Shown: positions 1 to 6,441 of the stretch, one piece after another | Layout: each line of letters begins with the position of its first letter | How positions within the stretch are numbered: position 1 is the stretch's first letter | DNA from: Oscillospiraceae bacterium | Lineage (GTDB): Bacteria > Bacillota > Clostridia > Oscillospirales > Oscillospiraceae | Assembly (NCBI GenBank): GCA_017432615.1 | Contig: JAFRIV010000002.1 | Span: 1-40,348 of the forward strand | Length of the DNA: 40,348 nucleotides | Reading direction: 5' to 3' | The notes under the pieces: model-generated | The model's database searches: none | Told to the model about the DNA's origin: nothing | The model's input: the letters and a program-made list of their open reading frames with translations, nothing else | Program-made: the position numbers and the translations under genes

Positions 1-7
1 TTACAGG

Positions 8-514
8 GTGATAAAGATGTACAGATATACCGACGAAGATAAAGCAAGAATCAAAAAGGCACGAAAAGAGAACAAGAACAAACGGGTTGAAAAGAGATTG
101 CAGGCACTTGAATTAAGAGCGGAAGGAAAGAGTGCAAATGAAGTTGCAGCGGTAACAGGGTTTCATCCGTCATATTTAACCCAGCTCAGCAGGAAATATC
201 AACAGGGCGGAATAGAAGCAATAACCGGGAATCACTATGCCGGAAATCGGAGAAACATGAGTTTTGAAGAAGAAACGGCAATACTTGAGCCATTCCGGGA
301 AGCAGCGGAAAAAGGACAACTTGTAGAGACATCGGAAATCAAAGCGAGTTATGAACAGGCGATTGGGCATCCGATCGGCGGGAGCCAGATCTATTATGTT
401 TTGAAGCGGCATGGATGGCGAAAAGTCATGCCGAGGAGCAGACACCCCAAGAGGGCGACGGAGGAGGTCATTGAGACCTCAAACAAATTAAAAAAAGATT
501 TCAGAGCTGAATGA
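8..514 (+). CDS. IS630 transposase, N-terminal DNA-binding half
   Basis: This 168-residue product has the helix-turn-helix layout of IS630 transposases. A basic N-terminus leads into the first helix-turn-helix (about residues 25-65, around EVAAVTGFHPSYLTQLSRKY), followed by a second winged-helix-like segment ending at YYVLKRHGWRKVMPRSRHPK (about 127-147). An alternative start is ATG 17. The frame runs into a stop at 512-514 shortly after a run of seven A at 490-496. The frame containing the DDE domain is open from 492, so removing one A at this run would join the two halves into KLKKISELNDYV. Either +1 recoding or transcript slippage makes the full enzyme, or this is an inactivating indel. 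Confidence 0.7.
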   Translation: MIKMYRYTDEDKARIKKARKENKNKRVEKRLQALELRAEGKSANEVAAVTGFHPSYLTQLSRKYQQGGIEAITGNHYAGNRRNMSFEEETAILEPFREAAEKGQLVETSEIKASYEQAIGHPIGGSQIYYVLKRHGWRKVMPRSRHPKRATEEVIETSNKLKKDFRAE

Positions 515-1064
515 TTATGTAAACCGATCTGGCAAACAAGGCAAAGTCCGTCTGATGTTTCAGGATGAAGCAGGATTTGGCAGGATCAACAAACCGAAAT
601 ATTGTTGGTGTCAGAAAGGGTTCCGACCGTCAGTACCTTGTCATCATATCCGGGAATATCGTTATGCCTATGGCGCTGTGGATCCTCTTTCCGGAGATTC
701 GTTCTTTCTGATAATGTCGCATTGCGATACAGTATGTATGAATGGTTTCCTTCAGGAGCTATCCAAAGAGTATCCGGATGACATGATACTTCTGTGTTGT
801 GATGGGGCAGCCTGGCACAAGGCTAATGCGCTGTCTGTTCCCGATAATATTGCTCTCTTTTTCATCCCACCCTATACTCCAGAAATGAACCCTATCGAGC
901 AGATCTGGAAAGAGATCCGAAAACGGGGTTTTAAAAATGAAATCTTTGCTACACTTGAAAAAGTGATTGATCGGTTATGTGAGACAATCTGTTCGATAAC
1001 CAATGAGGTAATTCATAGCATTACTGGCAGAGAATGGATTTTAAATTGTTTTATTAGTGAATAG
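492..1064 (+). CDS. IS630 transposase, C-terminal DDE catalytic half
   Basis: This is the catalytic domain of the same transposase. The three acidic residues are visible as FQDEAGFG (first Asp), LLCCDGAAWHK (second Asp) and PYTPEMNPIEQIWKEIRKR (the Glu of the DDE triad). The first ATG in this frame is 555, which has no good ribosome site. The homologous protein continues upstream to about 492 without a start codon, so this half is probably made only as a fusion with the upstream half by frameshifting at the A7 run. If no frameshifting occurs, it is a silent fragment. No large internal deletion is apparent. Confidence 0.7.
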   Translation, partial: KKISELNDYVNRSGKQGKVRLMFQDEAGFGRINKPKYCWCQKGFRPSVPCHHIREYRYAYGAVDPLSGDSFFLIMSHCDTVCMNGFLQELSKEYPDDMILLCCDGAAWHKANALSVPDNIALFFIPPYTPEMNPIEQIWKEIRKRGFKNEIFATLEKVIDRLCETICSITNEVIHSITGREWILNCFISE

Positions 1065-1098
1065 TATTAAACGGTATTTCAGCACAAAACAAATAGTT

Positions 1099-1145
1099 GC
1101 ACGGAAGCACCTCTCGGAGCGAAAGGACGCGCTCCCCTTCCGTGC
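1099..1145. terminator. Nested hairpin next to IS element, possible terminator of the minus-strand remnant
   Basis: The outer stem GCACGGAAG (1099-1107) pairs with CTTCCGTGC (1137-1145), and an inner stem GGAGCG (1116-1121) pairs with CGCTCC (1130-1135). Read on the minus strand, the hairpin is followed by a T-rich stretch, consistent with a terminator for the decayed minus-strand gene at 1270-1640. Confidence 0.45.
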
Positions 1146-1269
1146 CGCTTTGCCGCACCAAAAACATTTACTCCATCCCCTGCGCTTAAAAACGGCAAGC
1201 GAGCGGCTTCCTGTTTTACTCGACGGGACCCGGGCCTGACACCCCGACACTGAAAAAACCGGCAGGCAG

Positions 1270-1640
1270 TCATTCGTCCACGGCGTCCGTACAGCACCAG
1301 TGATATCCGCCGCAGGTCTTTGCCTCCCCCGGCAGACCTTGTGGATGCCGCAAAACCCTGTTGCTTTTTCCGCAGCCCGCTGAGAACGGTAGACCTCCCC
1401 GGTCTCCACGCATCTCACCGGCTTTGCCCTGCGGTCTGCTTCCACAAAAGTCCGATTCTCCGGCCTGGAGAGAAACTCCCGCATCCGCCGCCTCGCCTCT
1501 TCTCTCCTGTCCGGGTGCTCTGCGTAAAAACGCTTTCGGGAAGCCCGGCTTCTCTCCGCCAGATCCGTATTCCCGACCCAGGCGGCGGCTCTCGCCTCAG
1601 TCATCTTTTTTCGTTGGGCGGGGTCTCTCCTAGAAAGCTT
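1270..1640 (-). pseudogene. NUMOD-domain (GIY-YIG/HNH homing-endonuclease-like) remnant
   Basis: The minus-strand frame reads a basic, repetitive NUMOD3-like segment (LSRRDPAQRKKMTEARAAAW, then RKRFYAEHPDRREEARRRM) and a NUMOD1-like helix-turn-helix segment (KPVRCVETGEVYRSQRAAEK, then IHKVCRG). The expected end, KTCGGYHWCC, lies in a different frame and finishes at a TGA at 1270-1272. Restoring one base in the five-C run at 1326-1330 (plus-strand view) would rejoin the frames. An in-frame stop lies immediately upstream at 1641-1643 and no nuclease catalytic domain is visible. This is therefore a truncated, frameshifted C-terminal piece of a GIY-YIG or HNH endonuclease gene. The domain call rests on motif resemblance only. 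Confidence 0.5.
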
Positions 1641-1728
1641 TCACGGAGATATATGGTCAAGAGCTTTCGATACGCTCTGCGGACCTGTTCATAAAAAAAA
1701 CCGATGCGTCAATTCTGAATTGACCGAA

Positions 1729-1776
1729 ACCCCTTTCCTTTATGGTATGATCATGCCACAACAAAAGGAAAGGGGT
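1729..1776. repeat. Perfect 13-bp inverted repeat over the vWA gene promoter and ribosome site
   Basis: ACCCCTTTCCTTT (1729-1741) and AAAGGAAAGGGGT (1764-1776) are exact inverted copies separated by 22 bases. The spacer holds an extended -10 element, TGGTATGAT (1743-1751). The right arm holds the ribosome site GGAAAGGGG of the vWA gene, which starts at 1785. Confidence 0.8.
1743..1751 (+). promoter_or_regulatory. Extended -10 promoter of the vWA gene
   Basis: TGGTATGAT matches the TGnTATAAT extended -10 form. A TTGACC lies at 1720-1725, but with a 20-base spacer, which is too long for a standard -35. Transcription would start near 1758, between the arms of the inverted repeat. Confidence 0.5.
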
Positions 1777-1784
1777 AAATTTTT

Positions 1785-2432
1785 ATGAACAGCAATCTGA
1801 CGGAAATCGTATTTATTCTGGATCGCAGCGGGTCCATGGCGGGGCTTGAAGAAGACACCGTGGGCGGATTCAACGCCATGGTGGAAAAGCAGAAGAAGGG
1901 CGAAGGGGAGGTCCTCGTCTCCGCTGTTCTGTTCTCAAACGACAGCTCGGTCCTCTACGACCGGGTCCCGGTGAAAAAGATCGAGCCGATGACGCAGCAG
2001 CAGTATCAGGTCGGCGGGTGCACCGCCCTGCTGGATGCCATAGGCAGAGCCGTCCACCACATCGGAAATGTGCACAAGTATGCGAGAGAAGAAGACCGGC
2101 CGGGGAAAACAATCTTCGTGATCACGACGGACGGCATGGAGAATGCCAGCCGCGCCTACACCTATGAGGAGGTGCAGCGGATGGTGAAGCACGAACAGGA
2201 AAAATACGGCTGGGAATTTCTCTTTCTCGGGGCCGGCATGGATGCGATAGCCGCAGCCCGCAGCTTTGGCATCCGCGAGGACCGCGCCGTACGGTACCGG
2301 CGAGACAGCGTGGGGATCCGGCTGAATTACGAAGTGGTGGGCGAAGCCCTCTGCCGATGCCGCGAAGACAGCGGGATCGACGCCGCCTGGAGTGCGCCCA
2401 TCGAGGCGGACGTCAGAAAACGCGGAGAGTAA
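1785..2432 (+). CDS. von Willebrand factor type A (vWA) domain protein
   Basis: This 215-residue cytoplasmic protein is a single vWA fold. The metal-ion-dependent adhesion site (MIDAS) is intact: DRSGS at residues 13-17 gives the D-x-S-x-S motif, Thr80 in GGCTALLDAIG gives the third ligand, and TTDGMEN (Asp116) supplies the fourth loop. There is no signal peptide or membrane segment. Family members bind protein partners through a divalent metal, and standalone bacterial versions are often linked to stress or tellurite-type clusters, but no such partner genes are next to it here. The start is set by AAAGGAAAGGGG about 9 bases upstream. The gene appears monocistronic, between the remnant region and a bidirectional terminator. 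Its biological role cannot be told from the sequence. Confidence 0.8.
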   Translation: MNSNLTEIVFILDRSGSMAGLEEDTVGGFNAMVEKQKKGEGEVLVSAVLFSNDSSVLYDRVPVKKIEPMTQQQYQVGGCTALLDAIGRAVHHIGNVHKYAREEDRPGKTIFVITTDGMENASRAYTYEEVQRMVKHEQEKYGWEFLFLGAGMDAIAAARSFGIREDRAVRYRRDSVGIRLNYEVVGEALCRCREDSGIDAAWSAPIEADVRKRGE

Positions 2433-2465
2433 CAGTAATCCTTCTATGACCGGGACGGATCGAAA

Positions 2466-2504
2466 GATCAGTAACGGAGATCAGTAACGGAGATCAGTAA
2501 CGGA
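2466..2504. repeat. Three tandem 13-bp direct repeats
   Basis: GATCAGTAACGGA occurs three times head to tail (2466-2478, 2479-2491, 2492-2504) just after the vWA gene and before the convergent terminator hairpin. The three units are identical, which suggests a recent slippage expansion. Confidence 0.85.
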
Positions 2505-2516
2505 AAATAAAAGCAT

Positions 2517-2550
2517 CGGGGACGGAAAACAAATTCCGTCCCCGGTATTT
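2517..2550. terminator. Bidirectional rho-independent terminator between convergent genes
   Basis: The stem CGGGGACGGAA (2517-2527) pairs exactly with TTCCGTCCCCG (2534-2544) and is followed on the plus strand by GTATTTTT. The other side is A-rich on the plus strand, hence T-rich on the minus strand. It can end both the vWA gene and the minus-strand 5'-nucleotidase gene. Confidence 0.85.
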
Positions 2551-2593
2551 TTCTGCCCTTCCGGCAAAAAGGCGGTGCCCCTCACACGCTGAT

Positions 2594-2623
2594 GTTGTCA
2601 GGAGAACCTATCCCCTTGACAAC
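2594..2623. repeat. REP-like palindromic repeat, copy 1 (3' end of the nucleotidase gene)
   Basis: GTTGTCA (2594-2600) and TGACAAC (2617-2623) flank AGGAGAACC and TCCCC blocks. A near-identical copy sits at 4805-4837. This copy overlaps the final codons and the stop codon of the nucleotidase gene. Confidence 0.75.
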
Positions 2624-4767
2624 TCATAGATCATATGAGGTCTCGTGTCCACATGATAGGTTCCGCCTGCCGCCAGATCCCATAAGGTGTCAATGCATAT
2701 ATCATTTTCGTTCAGATCAATAATCGTCTCCTTTCCCTCAAGCGCCCATTCGGGGAAGGGCCAGTTCGTCTGCAGCGCCACATATCCGTTGACTGCAATC
2801 GTGACATGCCTTTGGTCCCAGCCGTCCGCCCAGCCGTCGTCGTAGATCACGACGCCGTCGTGCAGCTCCATCTTCATGATCCTGCCGTCTGTCCAGTAAC
2901 AATCCATCCCGCTCATGAGCAGCGGCCTGACATTTTCGGAGAAGAGCATAAACTCCATCAGTTCTTTCAGCTCAAGGCCTGTGATCTCATAGAGATGGGG
3001 CTGGTTGTTGAAAGGAAGGATGCCGTAGACATCGGCTGCTGTGATCCCCCCGGCGCTGCTTTCTCCAAGGAGCCATTCATCCCGCAGGCCGGTGGAATTG
3101 GTGAAGGCGATGTCCGCTCCGACGCCTGTTCGGATCAGGTCCAGCGCAAAATTCGACCGTGTTGATGTATACAGTTGGTTATCGATCTCTGCTCCCGTCA
3201 GATCCGCGTCGAGAATAGCCAGTGTCTTCCCCAGCGTATCGAGCGAATACAAAACGGCCTCTCTTGAGATCGCCAGCACCTCGGCATCCAAATCATCCCG
3301 GTTTTCTTCGAGATCCGGAAGTTTCCCGGGCTCCGATCTGGTGTAAATGACCTCCGGCGTGCTCACCCGGACATCGCCATCTCCCGAGAAGGTGATCTCC
3401 GCGTAACCCAGATTCTTTCCATAGCTGTTTGCTTCCAGATAAGGGATTCCGCTCATGGTTCGTCCGAACTCAATAAAATGGGAATGACCGCCAAGCACCA
3501 GATCAATGCCGCTGTCAAGGCTCAGTTGATGCGCCATGATCAAGGCATCTTCATGCGCCAGAACGATGACGGCATCACAGCCCGCATCTTTCAGTTCATG
3601 CGCCTTTCCTTCCAGCCGCTTCACATCCGCGTTGATCGCATAGCCCTTATCCTGAAACTCTGTCCTTATGACGGATGACGCATACTGATCCGCCCATCCG
3701 ATGACGCCGACGCGCACCGGCAGGGTCTCCCCGTTTGCGTTGACGGCCGTTTTATTCAGGATCACCGCATCCACCGCCTGTTCGACAGGCACACCGTTCC
3801 GGGTCATATTCATGCAGACCACAGGGATGCTGCTGTCACCGGTGCAGCCGTAAACATCATAGCTTCCCAGGGTTGCGTCTGCGTCCAGCACGGTAGTCAA
3901 TCCCCAGTCAAACTCGTGGTTGCCGATGCTTACCGCATCATAAGCCATGCAGTCAAAAATGGCGATGACGCACTGACCCTGAACCGCATTGGAGATCGCA
4001 TTGCCCTGAAACAGGTCTCCGCCGTCCAGCAGCACAACGTTTTCTCTCCCGTACGCATCGCGTGCGTCATTGATCCGGTCCGCCAGCGCTGCCAGCAGAT
4101 ATTCGGTGCTCTCCGCGCTGCCTGATGATGCGTCGGCAATATGCCCGTGAATATCGGTCGTCTCGAATACCCGAAGCGTATAGCCGTCTTCCGCGATCCT
4201 TTCTTCCGGGAAGGAGAGAGCGTGATCTTCCCGACCGGGCTCCTCCTCCACCGCGTAAAAGCCGAATTGATAGTTTTCATACGTATTTTTGGGGTAGGTG
4301 GTGATCGATCCGGAGGAAGGATAGTACTCCAGGGCACGGCCCGGCGAGGCATCGCTTTCCACGAAGTACAGATCCCCGACCGGGCTTACCCGCCAGAGGT
4401 CCCGCTGCCCGTCGCCTGTCAGGATGACATCGTTGCTGTCGTTGACCGCCAGGGAGCCGAGCGGACCGGAAAAACGGTATAGCCCGTCCTCTGTCATCGT
4501 CACATCAAAAACAAGCGCCCCGGCGGAAGCGTAGAGGGTATCCTCCTCCAGATAGGTCTCCCCGGGCACAACACGGTTTCGTGCCGGATCAAATCCGATC
4601 GCCTGCCCGTAAGCTTCGCACGCAATGATAACGGACTGTCCGTCTTCCGGAGCTGTCCATTTCCCCGTAAGACAGCCTGCCGGGCCTTCCGCCAAGACTG
4701 CCGGGGCAAAGAATGCAGCCAGGACCGTCAGCCATGCAATAACGGATGCCGGGGACCGTCTTTTCAT
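2608..4767 (-). CDS. Exported 5'-nucleotidase / 2',3'-cyclic phosphodiesterase family protein
   Basis: This 719-residue secreted metallophosphoesterase belongs to the UshA/CpdB/YfkN superfamily, which releases nucleosides and phosphate from extracellular nucleotides. A type I signal peptide (residues 1-26, ending in AVLA) is followed by about 170 residues I cannot assign. The metallophosphatase domain follows, with TTDIHGH (about 200), DGGDLFQGN, GNHEFDWG (about 277), VLAHEDA and GGHSHF (about 425). The C-terminal nucleotidase domain shows FTNSTGLRDEWLLG and ADVYGILPFNN. No LPXTG or membrane anchor is present. AAGGAGG lies 8 bases before the ATG. The gene follows the response regulator by 43 bases on the same strand and may be co-transcribed with it. 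Its last residues, LSRG, are encoded by a repeated palindrome also found at the end of the upstream gene. Confidence 0.88.
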   Translation of the reverse strand: MKRRSPASVIAWLTVLAAFFAPAVLAEGPAGCLTGKWTAPEDGQSVIIACEAYGQAIGFDPARNRVVPGETYLEEDTLYASAGALVFDVTMTEDGLYRFSGPLGSLAVNDSNDVILTGDGQRDLWRVSPVGDLYFVESDASPGRALEYYPSSGSITTYPKNTYENYQFGFYAVEEEPGREDHALSFPEERIAEDGYTLRVFETTDIHGHIADASSGSAESTEYLLAALADRINDARDAYGRENVVLLDGGDLFQGNAISNAVQGQCVIAIFDCMAYDAVSIGNHEFDWGLTTVLDADATLGSYDVYGCTGDSSIPVVCMNMTRNGVPVEQAVDAVILNKTAVNANGETLPVRVGVIGWADQYASSVIRTEFQDKGYAINADVKRLEGKAHELKDAGCDAVIVLAHEDALIMAHQLSLDSGIDLVLGGHSHFIEFGRTMSGIPYLEANSYGKNLGYAEITFSGDGDVRVSTPEVIYTRSEPGKLPDLEENRDDLDAEVLAISREAVLYSLDTLGKTLAILDADLTGAEIDNQLYTSTRSNFALDLIRTGVGADIAFTNSTGLRDEWLLGESSAGGITAADVYGILPFNNQPHLYEITGLELKELMEFMLFSENVRPLLMSGMDCYWTDGRIMKMELHDGVVIYDDGWADGWDQRHVTIAVNGYVALQTNWPFPEWALEGKETIIDLNENDICIDTLWDLAAGGTYHVDTRPHMIYELSRG

Positions 4768-4804
4768 GACAAATTCCTCCTTTTGATATCGATTCCTTCC
4801 CGGA

Positions 4805-4837
4805 AAGTTGTCAGGAGAACCGTCCCCCTGACAACTT
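4805..4837. repeat. REP-like palindromic repeat, copy 2 (3' end of the response regulator gene)
   Basis: AAGTTGTCAGG (4805-4815) pairs exactly with CCTGACAACTT (4827-4837). The core matches the copy at 2594-2623 except for two substitutions and a one-base indel. It encodes the last residues LSGGRFS and the stop of the regulator gene. Confidence 0.8.
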
Positions 4838-6439
4838 CTGCAGATACTCGGTGGGAGAGCAGCCTTCGACTTTTTTGAACACTTTGCTGAAATAGAAGGC
4901 GTTGCCGAAGCCGAGGCGTTCGGAGATCTGATAGATCCTGGCGTCGTCCGACTGCATCATTTCCTTTGCGGTTCGGATCTTTTCCCGGGTGATGTACTCT
5001 ACAAAGGAACAGTCGTTATGTTTGGCAAAGAGTTGGGAAAGATAGGTCGGCGAAAAGCTGAATACTGCCGCCACTTCACTCAGCGACAGCCGTTTATCGA
5101 GATTTTCGCGGATGTATTCCTTGATCTGCAGAACCGTTTTATCCCGATAACCCCGTTTTCTCTCCCGCAGGATGCTGATGACGCCGTCGCGCAGGGTCTC
5201 CATCCAGCGCGTGATCTCCGCCACCGTGCGCATCCGGTATAAGACCCGGTATCCCTCCGGTTCTTCGGAGAAGATCTGAGAGATGATGTTTTCGCCGTCG
5301 CTCAGCTGGCTGATGCACAGGAACAGCAGATTTGCCGCCGCATCCATGGCCTGGAACTGCCGGGCGGGGTGGCAGCGAAGCTCCTCGATCATCTGATTCA
5401 TGTTCTGTTTCAGCCCTTCGGCGTCCTGCTCGGAAAAACTCTCCGTCAGGGTCTGCCGGTAGGAGGCAAAATCAAACACATCCGAGGAGACGCTTTCGGC
5501 TTTTTTGGGGTCATACATCCGGATCTGCCCCTGATCGCCGGAGCGCTCGGCATACGTCAGCCGGGCGGTATAATAGGACCGGTACAATTCCAGCGGATCC
5601 GACACTTTACAGCCGACGCTGCAGATCATCTGCACGGAAAAATAGTCGAAGACCAGCCGCGCGGTCTTCTCCAGGATCTCCGGGAGCAGCGTTTCATAAA
5701 CCGGGTCCTCCGCCTCCGTCAGGCAGAAGGTGATCGTAAAATGCCGGGAATCCAGGGTGGTGATATAGCACGGAAGAAAACGCGTGACCGTATCCCACAC
5801 AATATGGGTCGTACTGGAATAGAGGCTCATCAGCTTTTCGTGCGACATCTGCTGGATGGAAAAATCCGGCAGCTCGCAGCAGCAGACGACAAAGGCCTTA
5901 TAATTCAGGTCGATGCCCAGCTCGTTCTTCTGGTTCCGGAACTGCTCCCGCGTCTCAAAAAGGTTGTTGAACAGCCGCGCAAAAAAGCGGTCGTAAAAAG
6001 GCTGCATGACAAAGCGTTCCGCGCGCGGGCGCCGGATCGGAAACGGTTCCGCCTGCAGCGCCGCGAGCTGTTCCTGCGCCTTGTGCAGGGCCTCTGCCAG
6101 GCTGCGCTCCGTAATGTCGAGCTTCACCAGATAATCCACCGCCTGAAGATGGATGGCCGTTTTCACATAATTGAATTCCTCATAGCTGGTCAGCATGATG
6201 AACAGAGGGATCTTTCCGTACTTTTCACGACAGGCGGCCAGCAGCTGAAGCCCGTCCATCATCGGCATTTTAATATCCGAGATCACGAGGTCCGGCACCT
6301 GTTTTTCGATCAGTTCCAGCGCCTGGACGCCGTTTCGCGCAGTGCCGATGATCTGGGCGTCGTAGTCTTCCCATCGGATCATGGACTGAATGCCGACCAA
6401 AACCAGCGGCTCATCGTCGACAAGAAGAATATGCAGCAT
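4811..6439 (-). CDS. Two-component response regulator, YesN/AraC type
   Basis: This 542-residue cytoplasmic transcription factor pairs with the kinase encoded just upstream. The receiver domain (residues 1-120) has the acidic pair Asp8/Asp9, the phospho-acceptor Asp55 in VISDIKMP, and a Lys in YLVKLD. A long middle region of about 300 residues has no clear motif, as in YesN relatives. The last 100 residues are an AraC/XylS double helix-turn-helix, including SLSEVAAVFSFSPTYLSQLF and ISERLGFGNAFYFSKVFKK. I chose ATG 6439 over TTG 6445 because GGAGG lies 7 bases before it. Its start sits 3 bases beyond the kinase stop, so translation is probably coupled. It most likely activates the divergent plus-strand operon starting at 8634 in response to a sugar signal. 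Confidence 0.9.
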   Translation of the reverse strand: MLHILLVDDEPLVLVGIQSMIRWEDYDAQIIGTARNGVQALELIEKQVPDLVISDIKMPMMDGLQLLAACREKYGKIPLFIMLTSYEEFNYVKTAIHLQAVDYLVKLDITERSLAEALHKAQEQLAALQAEPFPIRRPRAERFVMQPFYDRFFARLFNNLFETREQFRNQKNELGIDLNYKAFVVCCCELPDFSIQQMSHEKLMSLYSSTTHIVWDTVTRFLPCYITTLDSRHFTITFCLTEAEDPVYETLLPEILEKTARLVFDYFSVQMICSVGCKVSDPLELYRSYYTARLTYAERSGDQGQIRMYDPKKAESVSSDVFDFASYRQTLTESFSEQDAEGLKQNMNQMIEELRCHPARQFQAMDAAANLLFLCISQLSDGENIISQIFSEEPEGYRVLYRMRTVAEITRWMETLRDGVISILRERKRGYRDKTVLQIKEYIRENLDKRLSLSEVAAVFSFSPTYLSQLFAKHNDCSFVEYITREKIRTAKEMMQSDDARIYQISERLGFGNAFYFSKVFKKVEGCSPTEYLQKLSGGRFS

Positions 6440-6441
6440 GG

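Larger units (their letters stand above)
1..1075 (+). mobile_element. IS630-family insertion sequence (left end outside window)
   Basis: Two consecutive reading frames encode the two halves of an IS630/Tc1-mariner-type DDE transposase: a helix-turn-helix part (8-514) and a catalytic part (frame open from 492, stop at 1064). Such elements usually insert at TA with short inverted ends. The left end lies outside the window and I could not identify the right inverted repeat with confidence, so the boundary near 1075 is approximate. The element abuts a decayed NUMOD-domain remnant on the opposite strand. Confidence 0.75.

Noticed and set aside
1320-1694. Plus-strand open frame opposite the NUMOD remnant
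   Set aside because: Pro/Ser/Arg-rich shadow composition with no start signal; the minus strand holds the recognisable motifs.
2466-2504. Possible CRISPR or iteron array
   Set aside because: Three 13-bp units are directly adjacent with no spacers, and no replication gene is nearby.
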